DNA of 64,000 nt from Pseudomonadaceae bacterium SI-3 (GTDB taxonomy: Bacteria > Pseudomonadota > Gammaproteobacteria > Pseudomonadales > Pseudomonadaceae). Each line of letters starts with the position of its first letter. The first letter of the stretch is position 1. Positions 18,572 to 27,305 of this stretch are shown piece by piece. The position numbers and the translations under genes were made by a program. A model generated the notes under the pieces. It saw only the letters and a list, made by a program, of their open reading frames with translations. It was not told the DNA's origin and searched no databases. The stretch lies in NCBI GenBank assembly GCA_004010935.1, contig CP026511.1:62001-126000 (forward strand). The letters run 5' to 3'.

Positions 18572-20407
18572 ATGTTGTTCAGCCGTTTCGAAAACCTGAT
18601 CGATGTCTTCAAGCCCAGCCCGGACGTGGAGCCGCCCGCCGGCATGCTGCGCTTCTATGCCCACTACCTGAAGCAGGTCTGGCCGTTGATGGCCGCGGTG
18701 CTGGTGATCGGCTTCTTCGCGGCGTTGATCGAGGTGGCGCTGTTCAGCTTCCTCGGCCAGCTGATCGACATGGCCCAGACGACCGATGACGCGCGGACCT
18801 TTTTCACCGAACACCGCAACGCATTGCTGTGGATGGCGGTGGTGGCGCTGATAATCCGGCCCTTGGTGTTCGGCCTGCACAATCTGCTGACCCATCAGGC
18901 GATAAACCCGGGGCTGACCAATCTGGTTCGCTGGCAGAACCACCGCTATGTGCTCAAGCAAAGCCTGAATTTTTTCCAGAACGACTTTGCGGGGCGCATC
19001 GCCCAGCGCGTGATGCAGACCGGCCCGTCGCTGCGCGATTCGGCCATGCAGGTGATCGACGCGCTCTGGCATGTGGTGGTCTATGCCGGCAGTGCGCTGT
19101 ACCTGTTCGCCGCCGCCGATCTACGCCTGATCGTGCCGCTGGTGCTATGGATCATCGGCTACACCGCGGCGCTCTGGTACTTCGTGCCGCGGATCAAGGC
19201 GCGCTCGGCGGCCGCTTCCGCGGCGCGTTCGAAAGTCATGGGCCGCGTGGTGGACGGTTACAGCAACGTCGCCACGCTCAAGCTGTTCGCGCACTCCAAG
19301 GAAGAGGAAAGCTACGCCCGCGAGGCCATGCAGGAGCTGCTCGGCAAGTTCCAGCTGCAGTCGCGCATCATCACCAGCCTGGATTTCCTGATCACCTGCA
19401 TGAACGGCCTGCTAATCGTCGGCACCGGCGCGCTGGCGCTGTGGCTGTGGAGCGAGGCGTTGATCAGCACCGGCGCCATCGCTCTGGCGCTGGGCCTGGT
19501 GATCCGCATCAACAACATGGCCGAGTGGATCATGTGGGTGGTCAACGGCATCTTCGAGAACGTCGGCACCGTGCAGGACGGCATGCAGACCATCGTCCAG
19601 CCGCGTCACGTGGTCGACCGCGAAGGCGCCAAACCGCTCAAGGTGGAGCAGGGCGGCGTTCGCTTCGAGGACGTGCATTTCCACTACGGCAAAAAGGGTG
19701 GCGTGATCAGCGGGCTGAGCATCGATATCCGTCCCGGGGAGAAAATCGGCTTGGTGGGGCCGTCCGGTGCCGGCAAGTCGACGCTGGTCAACCTGCTGCT
19801 GCGCCTCTATGACCTGGAAAGCGGGCGCATCCTCATCGACGGGCAAAACGTCGCCGAGGTCAGCCAGGAAAGCCTGCGCGCCAACATCGGCATGGTCACG
19901 CAGGACACCTCGCTGCTGCACCGGTCGATCCGCGACAACCTGCGCTACGGCAGGCCCGATGCCAGCGATGAACAGCTCTGGGCGGCGGCGCGAAAGGCCC
20001 GCGCGGATGGCTTTATCGCCACGCTGGACGACAGCCAGGGCGGCTTTGGTTTCGAGGCCAAGGTCGGCGAACGGGGCGTTAAACTCTCCGGGGGCCAGCG
20101 CCAGCGCATCGCCATTGCCCGCGTGCTGCTCAAGGACGCGCCGATCCTGGTGATGGACGAAGCCACCTCGGCGCTGGATTCGGAAGTCGAAGCGGCAATT
20201 CAGGAGAGCCTCGACACCCTGATGGAGGGCAAGACGGTGATCGCCATCGCGCACCGGCTGTCGACCATCGCGCGCATGGATCGCCTGGTGGTCATCGACG
20301 AAGGCCGGGTGATCGAGACCGGTACCCACGCCGAGCTGATCGAGCGCGGCGGCCTTTATGCGCGCCTGTGGCAGCACCAGACCGGTGGCTTCGTGGGTGT
20401 CGATTGA
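18572..20407 (+). CDS. ABC exporter, fused membrane and ATPase domains
   Basis: A 611-residue half-transporter of the type I exporter (MsbA/multidrug) class. Six hydrophobic segments occupy residues 25-320, followed by the nucleotide-binding domain with Walker A GPSGAGKST, signature LSGGQRQRIAIARVLL, Walker B ILVMDEATSALD and the switch histidine in IAHRLSTIA. Substrate cannot be read from the sequence. It is paralogous to the exporter at 43021 (shared motifs and linker text such as the MQTIVQP/IIVQPH region). Its position between pnuC and a nicotinamide-riboside-kinase-like gene, with only 25 bases to the latter, suggests co-transcription but not necessarily a shared function. Confidence 0.9.
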   Translation: MLFSRFENLIDVFKPSPDVEPPAGMLRFYAHYLKQVWPLMAAVLVIGFFAALIEVALFSFLGQLIDMAQTTDDARTFFTEHRNALLWMAVVALIIRPLVFGLHNLLTHQAINPGLTNLVRWQNHRYVLKQSLNFFQNDFAGRIAQRVMQTGPSLRDSAMQVIDALWHVVVYAGSALYLFAAADLRLIVPLVLWIIGYTAALWYFVPRIKARSAAASAARSKVMGRVVDGYSNVATLKLFAHSKEEESYAREAMQELLGKFQLQSRIITSLDFLITCMNGLLIVGTGALALWLWSEALISTGAIALALGLVIRINNMAEWIMWVVNGIFENVGTVQDGMQTIVQPRHVVDREGAKPLKVEQGGVRFEDVHFHYGKKGGVISGLSIDIRPGEKIGLVGPSGAGKSTLVNLLLRLYDLESGRILIDGQNVAEVSQESLRANIGMVTQDTSLLHRSIRDNLRYGRPDASDEQLWAAARKARADGFIATLDDSQGGFGFEAKVGERGVKLSGGQRQRIAIARVLLKDAPILVMDEATSALDSEVEAAIQESLDTLMEGKTVIAIAHRLSTIARMDRLVVIDEGRVIETGTHAELIERGGLYARLWQHQTGGFVGVD

Positions 20408-20432
20408 TGGCGCGCGCGAGGGTGAACGGGCA

Positions 20433-20960
20433 ATGAAAGTGTTGGTGCTCACGGGAGCCGAATCCACCGGCAAGAGCTGGCTCGCCGCACGGTTGCAGCA
20501 GCGCTTCGGCGGTGTGGTGGTGGTGGGTGAATATGTGCGCCACTTCATCGACCGGGAAAAGCGCGATACCTGCCTGGACGACATCCCGGCCATTGCTCGT
20601 GGTCAACTGGCCTGGGAAGAAGCTGCGCGGGGTCGGGCGCCTGAGCTGCTGATCCTCGATACCCATCTGCTGAGCAACATGATCTGGAGCCAGACGCTGT
20701 TTGGCAGCTGCCCGGCGTGGCTGGAAGACGAGCTGCTCGCCCGCCATTACGACCAGCACCTGCTGCTCTCACCCGAAGGCGCCGAGTGGCACGCCGACGG
20801 CCAGCGCTGCCAACCGGAGGCTGCACAACGTTTGGGTTTCCATGAGGCCTGCCGCAGCTGGCTCGAGCGCCACCGTCAGCCTTTCGTGGAGATCGCTGGG
20901 GACTGGGCCAGCCGCGAGGAGCAGGCGATTGCTCAGGTCCAGGCGCTACTGGAACGGTGA
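20433..20960 (+). CDS. NadR-like ribosylnicotinamide kinase (AAA P-loop ATPase)
   Basis: A 175-residue P-loop kinase resembling the C-terminal kinase domain of NadR. Walker A is GAESTGKSWLA at the start, EYVR at about residue 35 matches the NadR-type motif, and LLILDTHLLSNMIWSQ fits the Walker B region. The proposed reaction phosphorylates nicotinamide riboside to NMN, feeding NAD+ salvage and trapping what PnuC brings in. The start is ATG 20433 right at the P-loop domain; the frame upstream overlaps the ABC gene and is not coding. No adenylyltransferase or DNA-binding domain is attached. Confidence 0.85.
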   Translation: MKVLVLTGAESTGKSWLAARLQQRFGGVVVVGEYVRHFIDREKRDTCLDDIPAIARGQLAWEEAARGRAPELLILDTHLLSNMIWSQTLFGSCPAWLEDELLARHYDQHLLLSPEGAEWHADGQRCQPEAAQRLGFHEACRSWLERHRQPFVEIAGDWASREEQAIAQVQALLER

Positions 20961-21069
20961 AGCGCAAACCGCACGCGCGAGCGGCTGTCATCTTTCAATT
21001 GCTTGAGCAGATGATTCCGAGCCCGGATAGGGCAGGTCCGTTTGGTCAACACGCTTACCGGAGATTGCT

Positions 21070-21696
21070 ATGAATATTTTCCTGACCTCTTCATTCGCTG
21101 ACGTCGCTGGCTTGTTCGTCGCCTTCACCCAAGGCGAGTGCCGGGGCAAGCGGGTGACGTTGATTCCTACGGCAAGCCTTGCTGAGGAAGTGAATGCCTA
21201 CCTGATCGCGGCCAAGGATGCGCTGGTTGAAGCGGGCCTGGTTATCGATGAACTCGAAGTCTCGACCGCCAGCCAGCAAGACATCGTCGAAAAGCTCGAA
21301 CGTAACGACTACATCTATGTGGCAGGCGGCAACACCTTCTTTCTGCTGCAGGAGCTGAAGCGCACCGGCGCGGACAAGCTGATTGCCGAGCAGGTCAGGG
21401 CAGGCAAGTGCTACATCGGCGAGTCCGCCGGTTCCGCCGTGCTCGCTCCGAGCATCGAGTACCTGCAGAGGCTGGATGACCCCAGCGCCGCGCCCGATCT
21501 CGACTCGTTTACGTCGCTCGCATTGATCGATTTCTACCCGCTGCCGCATTACGGAAACCCTCCGTTCAAAGAAGCGGTCGAGCGGGTATTGATCGAGTAC
21601 GGCGATACCCTGGACCTTCGCCCATTCAGCAATCACCAGGCGATCGCCATCGCGGGCAATGAGGTCGATATCCAGACGAGCGCGAAGCCCCTCTGA
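21070..21696 (+). CDS. peptidase S51 / class I glutamine amidotransferase-like protein
   Basis: A 208-residue protein of the peptidase E (S51, dipeptidase E / cyanophycinase-like) family. YVAGGNTFFLLQELK is followed by the nucleophile elbow IGESAGSAVLAPS (S119) and, later, DFYPLPHYG with the candidate catalytic histidine. The fold is that of class I glutamine amidotransferases with serine in place of cysteine. It probably hydrolyses small peptides with an N-terminal aspartate in the cytoplasm; the exact substrate is inferred from the family. The ribosome site CGGAGATTGCT precedes the ATG. It is convergent with the RAYT gene. Confidence 0.88.
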   Translation: MNIFLTSSFADVAGLFVAFTQGECRGKRVTLIPTASLAEEVNAYLIAAKDALVEAGLVIDELEVSTASQQDIVEKLERNDYIYVAGGNTFFLLQELKRTGADKLIAEQVRAGKCYIGESAGSAVLAPSIEYLQRLDDPSAAPDLDSFTSLALIDFYPLPHYGNPPFKEAVERVLIEYGDTLDLRPFSNHQAIAIAGNEVDIQTSAKPL

Positions 21697-21888
21697 GCAA
21701 CGGGGCTGCGCGATGATCCCTCTTGGCCGGGTTCGTATGCCCGGTTCGAACGGGCAGCGGTGCGGGGCGATTTATTTGTCGTGTGGGCCATGGTGCACTA
21801 GCTATTCGGCACCGCAGCGATCTGATGGCCATGTAGCTGCCGTAAGTGGACGTGTGGCGTTCCAAACATGCCAAGGTTTGGCTGATAC

Positions 21889-22413
21889 CTACTCACCGAA
21901 CGAGCCGCTGAGCCCTGCGTTACCCGCCCAGTCCTGTGCTAACAGACCTTTCTCCACGTACCGGTTGAAACTCGAATAGGGCCAGTCCGCGACCTGTTCT
22001 ACCAGCCCGTGCTTGACTGGGTTGTAGTGGATGTAATCAACGTGTCGCTGCAAATCCGTTTCGTTCCGAATCTGATGCTCCCAGTAGCGTCGCTGCCAGA
22101 TGCCTTTCTCACGCTTGCGCATCTGGCTCGCATTGCGAGGTACGGCCGGAAGTTGTCGAGAGAAGGTGCTCTTGAGCAGGCTCCAGCGAACGGCAAAATC
22201 GGCGTCGTCGTTTGGGAGTGTCCAGATAGCGTGCAGGTGATCCGGCAGGATGCAGATGGCGAGGGTTTGGAAAGGTCGGGTGTGGTGGGTCAGGCGATAG
22301 GCATGTCGGAGCAGCGCGATTTGTTCTACCAGCAAGGGAGATTGGCGGTCGGCCAGGGTCACGGTGAAAAACCACGTGCCGCCAGGTACCAGACTGCGGC
22401 GGTAGTTGGACAT
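21889..22413 (-). CDS. REP-associated tyrosine transposase (RAYT, Y1 HUH family)
   Basis: A 174-residue single-strand transposase-like protein. The start MSNYRRSLVPGGTWFFTV is typical of RAYTs. The HUH metal motif is PDHLHAIW (H59, H61) and the C-terminal tyrosine region is DYIHYNPVKHGLV, with Y127 as candidate nucleophile. AAGGAGG lies at good distance from the ATG. RAYTs are domesticated relatives of IS200/IS605 transposases thought to spread and process REP palindromes. Copies of the GTAGGGTGGGC palindrome are clustered in the 250 bases just upstream, which makes that family its likely substrate. The reading frame is complete, so it could be active. Confidence 0.92.
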   Translation of the reverse strand: MSNYRRSLVPGGTWFFTVTLADRQSPLLVEQIALLRHAYRLTHHTRPFQTLAICILPDHLHAIWTLPNDDADFAVRWSLLKSTFSRQLPAVPRNASQMRKREKGIWQRRYWEHQIRNETDLQRHVDYIHYNPVKHGLVEQVADWPYSSFNRYVEKGLLAQDWAGNAGLSGSFGE

Positions 22414-22493
22414 GGAGGCCTCCTTGCCTTCACGAGATGTATGTCGACGCCGTTGAGCTTCTGCCGGTTGACTGGAAATGCTTGCCGGGCAAC

Positions 22494-22516
22494 GGTGGGC
22501 TGAAGCCCACCCTACG
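22494..22516. repeat. single GTAGGGTGGGC palindrome (copy C)
   Basis: GGTGGGCTGAAGCCCACCCT followed by ACG, a single arm upstream of the RAYT gene. It shares its left context GGGCAACG with the copy at 22648. Confidence 0.85.
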
Positions 22517-22562
22517 GGCGTGGGGTTCCAGCAACGGCTTTACGTAACGGAGTAGTCGAATT

Positions 22563-22623
22563 GTAGGGAGGGCTTTAGCCCACCAATTGGTAGCTGAACC
22601 GCGCCCTGAGGGCCAACCCTACG
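22563..22623. repeat. degenerate paired GTAGGG palindrome (copy D)
   Basis: Begins GTAGGGAGGGCTTTAGCCCA and ends GGGCCAACCCTACG, an eroded inverted pair of the family in the gap upstream of the RAYT gene. Confidence 0.75.
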
Positions 22624-22647
22624 GCACAGCATGGGCCACCGGGCAAC

Positions 22648-22670
22648 GGTGGGCTAAAGCCCACCCTACG
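22648..22670. repeat. single GTAGGGTGGGC palindrome (copy E)
   Basis: GGTGGGCTAAAGCCCACCCT followed by ACG, in the same orientation and context as copy C. Confidence 0.85.
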
Positions 22671-22759
22671 GCGCTACACCTTTGCCATTCGTGCCCTGTT
22701 GCTGGCGCAGATGGGTTTTGGCATGGGCGTGTTCGCCTATGGGGTGTATCAGTGGTGAG
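22671..22759 (+). pseudogene. possible C-terminal remnant of a membrane protein
   Basis: Directly after the palindrome at 22648-22670 one frame reads RRYTFAIRALLLAQMGFGMG and continues to FAYGVYQW and a stop at about 22759. This is a convincing transmembrane helix with a basic start, yet has no start codon or upstream coding text, because the frame runs back into the palindrome. It looks like the tail of a gene interrupted or eroded by repeat insertion. Parent family not recognised. Confidence 0.35.
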
Positions 22760-22905
22760 GGCGCCATGATCTGTCGCCGCGTTCTCACCCTGTCGATCCC
22801 GCAGCATGGCGTGCTGGAGCCTGTACAGGCGCGCTGCTAGAGTGCCGCCGCTTGCCAACCACCGGCTGACAGGACGTCTGCCCAGCCGCCGCACAGGATG
22901 TTTCC

Positions 22906-24384
22906 ATGAAAAAACTCGTACTTGCCGCTGCCGTACCGCTGGCTCTCGTCGGCGCCGCTACCCTTTACACCAGCACCCAGGTTGAATCGACTACTCGCGA
23001 TGCCGTCGAGCAGGCCAATATCCAGCTGCGCGAGATGAGCGTTGGGGCCGGAGCCGAGGTTGCCGTCAAAATGCTCAGTTTCGAAAGCGGCCTGCTGTCC
23101 AGTAACGCCCGCTATCAGGTCGACATCGAGGCCCAGGACACTGACGGCGAGCCCCGGCAGTTCACTGTGCTGCTGCAAGACCGCATCGAGCACGGCCCCT
23201 TTCCGGTATCGCGCCTGACCCGCGGACAGTTGATGCCGGTTGCCGCCCAGAGCCATTTCCGCCTCGAGCGGTCAGCGCAAACTGAAGCGCTGTTCGAGGC
23301 CGCTGTCGGCGAAAACCCGCTGGTCGGCGATGTCGCCTTCGGCTATGACGGCAGTCAACAAGGCGCGCTGCGCTCGGCCCCCCTCAATCTTGAGAACGAA
23401 GACGGCACGGTTCGCGTTGCGGCCGGCACCGTGAACTTCGAAGTGGCCGACGAAACCACGACCGTGCGCCTGGAAGGTCAGCTGCCGGAAATCGACATGA
23501 ACCTGCAACGCCGTGACGATGGCAAGCCGGTGCGGGTCAAGCTAAGCGGGATCGGCATGACCGTCGACAAGCACGACTACGTCAATGGATTCGGCCAAGG
23601 CCCCTCGGCCATCACGCTTGAACGCATGGAAATCCAGACCGACGACAATCCCGCCGTGGTCATCAAGAACGCCTCCATTGAAGAAGCGTCGAGTCGAAGC
23701 AGCGACGGCTTCGACCAGTCGATCGCTTACCGCGTCGGCGAGGTGGGGGCCAACGGTCAGTCTATCCGCAACCTGACGCTCGCCCTTAGCCTGCGCAACC
23801 TGGATGAAGGCAGCCTCAAGGCGCTGGTGGAAAGTTACAAGCAGATCCTCGACAGCGCGGCCACCCCGCAGGAGGCACTCGACAACATCACCGACGTTCA
23901 GCAGCAGGAGCTGCAGGCGCTTGCCCTGCAATTGCTGGAGCACAAGCCCACCGTGGCGCTCGACGAGTTCGGCTTCGAGACCGCTAACGGTAAGGCCCGG
24001 CTGTCTGTGGTGGCCGACCTGCAGGGCCCGAGCGCGGAAGCCTTTACCCCTGATGCGATGATCATCAGCATGCTGGCGTCGCTCAAAGCCGAAGCCGGTA
24101 TCGATAAAGCCCTGGTTCGCGACGTTGCCAGCCTGATCGCTCAGCGCGAACCGCAGTACAGCGCCGACCCGGCTGCGTTGCAGCAGCAGGCAGACCTGAC
24201 GACCGAGCTGTTTAGCGGTATGGCACTCGGTGCGGGCTGGTTCCAGCTGCAAGGCGATCGCCTGGTCAGCTCGCTGCATTTCGCCGACAACAAGGTGACC
24301 TTGAACGGCCAAGATATGACCGTTCAGGAATTCATCGGCTTTGCCTTCGGTTCGGTACTGGGCGCCGGCCTGCTCGGCCAGTAA
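22906..24384 (+). CDS. DUF945 (YdgA-like) family protein
   Basis: A 492-residue protein with an N-terminal hydrophobic segment (KKLVLAAAVPLALVGAATLY) acting as signal or anchor, so the bulk should be periplasmic. The text RFTVLL-like strands, FESGLLSSNARYQVDI, RIEHGPFPVSRL and the long repeats of beta-rich sequence are typical of DUF945/YdgA proteins, whose function in the envelope is not established. The C-terminal part includes a helical region AALQQQADLTTELFSGMALG. ATG is preceded by AGGATGTTTCC. A strong terminator follows at 24401-24429. Confidence 0.87.
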   Translation: MKKLVLAAAVPLALVGAATLYTSTQVESTTRDAVEQANIQLREMSVGAGAEVAVKMLSFESGLLSSNARYQVDIEAQDTDGEPRQFTVLLQDRIEHGPFPVSRLTRGQLMPVAAQSHFRLERSAQTEALFEAAVGENPLVGDVAFGYDGSQQGALRSAPLNLENEDGTVRVAAGTVNFEVADETTTVRLEGQLPEIDMNLQRRDDGKPVRVKLSGIGMTVDKHDYVNGFGQGPSAITLERMEIQTDDNPAVVIKNASIEEASSRSSDGFDQSIAYRVGEVGANGQSIRNLTLALSLRNLDEGSLKALVESYKQILDSAATPQEALDNITDVQQQELQALALQLLEHKPTVALDEFGFETANGKARLSVVADLQGPSAEAFTPDAMIISMLASLKAEAGIDKALVRDVASLIAQREPQYSADPAALQQQADLTTELFSGMALGAGWFQLQGDRLVSSLHFADNKVTLNGQDMTVQEFIGFAFGSVLGAGLLGQ

Positions 24385-24400
24385 GCACTGGTCATGCATG

Positions 24401-24429
24401 AAAAAGGCGACCCCCTGGTCGCCTTTTTT
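24401..24429 (+). terminator. rho-independent terminator after DUF945 gene
   Basis: A 12-base stem AAAAAGGCGACC / GGTCGCCTTTTT with CCCT loop and T run, 17 bases after the stop. Confidence 0.92.
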
Positions 24430-24620
24430 GTGTCTGCGGAAACCGTATGCGCCCTGTCGTGACGGCTCGGGCGGCGAGGCCCCTTGCGAGCGGCAAGCGC
24501 GCCGTATCGATGCCCTTTTTTGCTATCGTGGCGGCCACTTCGTCGACGCTGCCTGTAGCTCGGCCAACCAGAACCCACACAGACCTCGATGGCCGGACGT
24601 TCGGCCTCGCAACCGTTTAG

Positions 24621-25961
24621 GTGTCGCCTTTGCTACACAATGCTGCCCGCCGACCGGCTCGTCTCATTCCGCTCGCCTTTCTCATCGCGACCTTGCTGGG
24701 CACGGCGCTGCTGTCGCTTCCGGCGGCCACGGCCGGGCCTGGTCAGGCACCGCTGCTGACGGCGCTGTTCACCGCCGTGTCGGCGGTCTGTGTGACGGGG
24801 CTTATCGTGCAGGACACGGCTGTGTATTGGTCGTTTTTCGGGCAATGCGTGATTCTGCTGCTGTTCCAGATCGGCGGCCTGGGCATCATGAGTGGCGCGA
24901 CCCTGCTCGGCCTGATGGTCAAGCGACGGCTGCAGTTGAGCAGCCGTCTGGTCGCGCAGCAGGAGACACGCTCGCTAGGGCTCGGGGACGTCACGGGCGT
25001 GTTGCGGCTGATCCTGCTGGTTACCTTGAGCGTCGAACTGGTCGTGACGGCGATCCTCACCCTGCATTTTCGCCTGAGCTATGACCTGACCTGGTCCAAG
25101 GCGCTCTGGGACGGGCTTTTCCATGCGGTATCGGCGTTCAACAACGCCGGCTTTTCGACCTATTCCGACAGCCTGATGAGCTTCGCCACGGACCCGGTGG
25201 TACTGGTGCCGGTCATGCTGGCGGTGATCATCGGCGGTCTGGGCTTTCCCGTGCTCTACGAGTTCCGCCGCGACCAGCGCGGCAGGCCCTGGACCATCCA
25301 TACGCGCATCACGCTGTGGGGTTCGGCGGTGCTGCTGTTCGGCGGCATGGTGGCGATCCTGTTCTACGAGTGGAGCAACCCGGCCACGCTCGGCGGCATG
25401 AGCCTGGGCGACAAACTGCTGTCGGGGCTGTTCAGCTCGGCAGTGGCGCGCACGGCGGGCTTCAACAGCCTGGACGTCGGCCAGTTCGAGGCGCAGACGC
25501 TGGCCGTGCATTACTTCCTGATGTTCGTCGGCGGCGGCAGCGCGGGCACCGCGGGCGGAATCAAGGTGACGACCTTCTTCCTGCTGTTCTTTTTCATCTG
25601 GGCCGAGATTCGGGGCAACGCCGACACCGTGGCGTTCCGCCGCCGCATCTCTTATGCGACGCAGCGCCAGGCGCTGACCGTGCTGTTCCTCGGCTCGCTC
25701 ACCGTGGCCATCGGCACCATGATCCTGCTCAGCGTGACGCGGCTGGAGCTGGGCGTCGTGCTGTTCGAAGTCATTTCCGCGTTCGCCACGGTCGGTCTGT
25801 CGACCGGCATCACGGCGGACCTGCCACCGTCCGGTCAGCTGGTGATCATCGCGCTGATGTTCATCGGCCGGGTCGGCACCATTACCCTGGCCACGGCCCT
25901 TGCGCTGCGCAGCGTGACCAAACACTACCGCTACCCGGAGGAGCGCCCCATTGTTGGATAA
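24621..25961 (+). CDS. ktrB: KtrB/TrkH-type potassium uptake channel subunit
   Basis: A 446-residue inner-membrane protein of the TrkH/KtrB superfamily, which moves K+ (often Na+-dependent) through four repeated P-loop units. Filter-like turns can be read: SAVCVTGLIV, SAFNNAGFSTY, ARTAGFNSLDV with the following GGGSAGTAGGIKVTT, and SAFATVGLSTG, each with the conserved central glycine. The gene starts with GTG at 24621. Its stop overlaps the start of the RCK-domain regulator by 11 bases, a coupled pair. Because the partner has a single RCK unit of 227 residues, the pair is better called Ktr than Trk. Confidence 0.9.
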   Translation: MSPLLHNAARRPARLIPLAFLIATLLGTALLSLPAATAGPGQAPLLTALFTAVSAVCVTGLIVQDTAVYWSFFGQCVILLLFQIGGLGIMSGATLLGLMVKRRLQLSSRLVAQQETRSLGLGDVTGVLRLILLVTLSVELVVTAILTLHFRLSYDLTWSKALWDGLFHAVSAFNNAGFSTYSDSLMSFATDPVVLVPVMLAVIIGGLGFPVLYEFRRDQRGRPWTIHTRITLWGSAVLLFGGMVAILFYEWSNPATLGGMSLGDKLLSGLFSSAVARTAGFNSLDVGQFEAQTLAVHYFLMFVGGGSAGTAGGIKVTTFFLLFFFIWAEIRGNADTVAFRRRISYATQRQALTVLFLGSLTVAIGTMILLSVTRLELGVVLFEVISAFATVGLSTGITADLPPSGQLVIIALMFIGRVGTITLATALALRSVTKHYRYPEERPIVG

Positions 25962-26634
25962 CCTGTTCGGCAAGACATTCGAGAACGACAGCGTCGCCGT
26001 CATCGGCCTGGGGCGATTCGGTTCGGCCGTCGCCGACTCGCTTACGTCCATGGGGCACGAAGTGCTGGGCATCGACAGCAACAGTGCGAACGTCCAGCAA
26101 TGGGTGGATCGCCTGACCCACGTGGCTCAAGCCGACTCGACCGACGTCCGCGCGTTGCGCCAGCTGGGCGTCGATCAGTTTCGCCATGTGGTGGTGAGCA
26201 TCGGGACCGATCTCGAGGCCAGCGTATTGACCGTGCTCGCGCTGCAGGAGTTGGGCGTGCCGGACATCTGGGCCAAGGCCCTGAGCAAGCGCCACGGGTT
26301 GATTCTCGAGCGCACCGGCGCCCATCACGTCGTCTACCCGGAAACGTCAATGGGCGAGCGTGTGGCCCATCTGGTCACCGGCAAGATGTTCGAGTTCATC
26401 GAGTTCGACGACGGCTTCGCCATCGCTTCGACCCACGCGCCGAAGCGTATCCACGACAAGACACTCGCTGACTCCGGGGTGCATACGCATTACGGCGTGA
26501 CCATCGTCGGGGTGAAGCGGACCCATGAAGACTTCATCTACGCCAAGCCAGAGACCCTGATACACCCAGGTGACATTCTCATCGTGGCGGGCGAAACCAA
26601 GCGGGTGGAAAAGTTTGCGGCGGCAAAGGGCTAG
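25951..26634 (+). CDS. ktrA: KtrA-type RCK regulatory subunit of potassium uptake
   Basis: A 227-residue cytoplasmic gating subunit. The N-terminal RCK_N domain has the nucleotide-binding turn VAVIGLGRFGSAVADSL and the acidic end of strand two, VLGIDSN; ATP/ADP binding controls the channel. The C-terminal RCK_C domain covers about residues 140-225 (FEFIEFDDGF, then HPGDILIVAGETKRVEKF). The TTG start at 25951 overlaps ktrB by 11 bases, with GGAGGAGCG inside the ktrB end serving as ribosome site, so the two are translationally coupled. The next gene is 97 bases downstream. Confidence 0.92.
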   Translation: MLDNLFGKTFENDSVAVIGLGRFGSAVADSLTSMGHEVLGIDSNSANVQQWVDRLTHVAQADSTDVRALRQLGVDQFRHVVVSIGTDLEASVLTVLALQELGVPDIWAKALSKRHGLILERTGAHHVVYPETSMGERVAHLVTGKMFEFIEFDDGFAIASTHAPKRIHDKTLADSGVHTHYGVTIVGVKRTHEDFIYAKPETLIHPGDILIVAGETKRVEKFAAAKG

Positions 26635-26731
26635 CCGCGTGGCCGCTGCGGCTAGCTGACCGCTCGGAGCTGAACATGAACGGCTGATGCCCTATCCCGG
26701 TCGCACATAAGAGCAATCGGGAGACACACGC

Positions 26732-27223
26732 ATGACCACTCTGAGCAATGTTTTATGGGGCGCTCTGGCGCTCGGCCTGGTAACCGGGATGCGCAGCACG
26801 CTGGCGCCCACCATGACCAGTCGGGCACTGGCTGCGCAGGACGATATCGACGCCGCAGACGAGCCGGCGCGCACTCTGGCCTCGCACCGCGCACAGCAAT
26901 TTCTGCTGCCCATGGCGACGGGTGAACTGCTGGGCGACAAGATGCCCTTTGCACCGGACAGGACCATCCTACCGTCGATGATGTTTCGCGCCCTGTCGGG
27001 AGGGGTGACTGCTGCGGCGCTGGCCAGCGCACGGCGACAGCCGATATGGCTTCCGGCATTGATTGGCGCAACGGCCGCGCTTGTCTCGTCGAAGGTCGGG
27101 CTCGCCTTGCGTAAACCCTATCAGGCCAATCCTTATGTCAACGCCGCGCTGGGGCTGACGGAAGATTGTGTGGCGCTGGCAATCGGTAGCGCCGGGCTGC
27201 GGTGCGCGCTGGGCAAGCGTTAA
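26732..27223 (+). CDS. DUF4126-like membrane protein
   Basis: A 163-residue protein with several hydrophobic stretches: residues 5-20 (NVLWGALALGLVTG), about 90-105 (LSGGVTAAALASA) and 107-125 (WLPALIGATAALVSSKVGLA). MRSTLAPTM after the first helix and the GELLGDKMP motif fit DUF4126, a family of small inner-membrane proteins of unknown role. GGGAG precedes the ATG at good spacing. It may be co-transcribed with ktrBA. Confidence 0.75.
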   Translation: MTTLSNVLWGALALGLVTGMRSTLAPTMTSRALAAQDDIDAADEPARTLASHRAQQFLLPMATGELLGDKMPFAPDRTILPSMMFRALSGGVTAAALASARRQPIWLPALIGATAALVSSKVGLALRKPYQANPYVNAALGLTEDCVALAIGSAGLRCALGKR

Positions 27224-27261
27224 GGGGAGGTGACGTGGTTCGCTAAAGCCGGTTGAAAACA

Positions 27262-27285
27262 CACGGGCCGCATCCGCGGCCCGTG
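27262..27285 (-). terminator. hairpin terminator of the YflT-like gene
   Basis: A perfect 10-base stem (CACGGGCCGC / GCGGCCCGTG) with a 4-base loop. On the minus strand it is followed by TGTTTTC, so it is better placed for the minus-strand gene that ends at 27306; it also separates the convergent DUF4126 gene. Confidence 0.8.
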
Positions 27286-27305
27286 ATCGCTCAGCGGTCG
27301 GCGTT

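Noticed and set aside
18364..18789. 141-codon frame overlapping the ABC exporter start
   Set aside because: It overlaps the clear exporter frame and its C-terminal half is Arg/Pro-rich shadow text.
24975..26081. Long minus-strand open frame (368 codons) opposite the potassium channel gene
   Set aside because: It is a shadow of ktrB: low-complexity His/Arg/Asp-rich text, no ribosome site, and the plus strand carries an unmistakable transporter.
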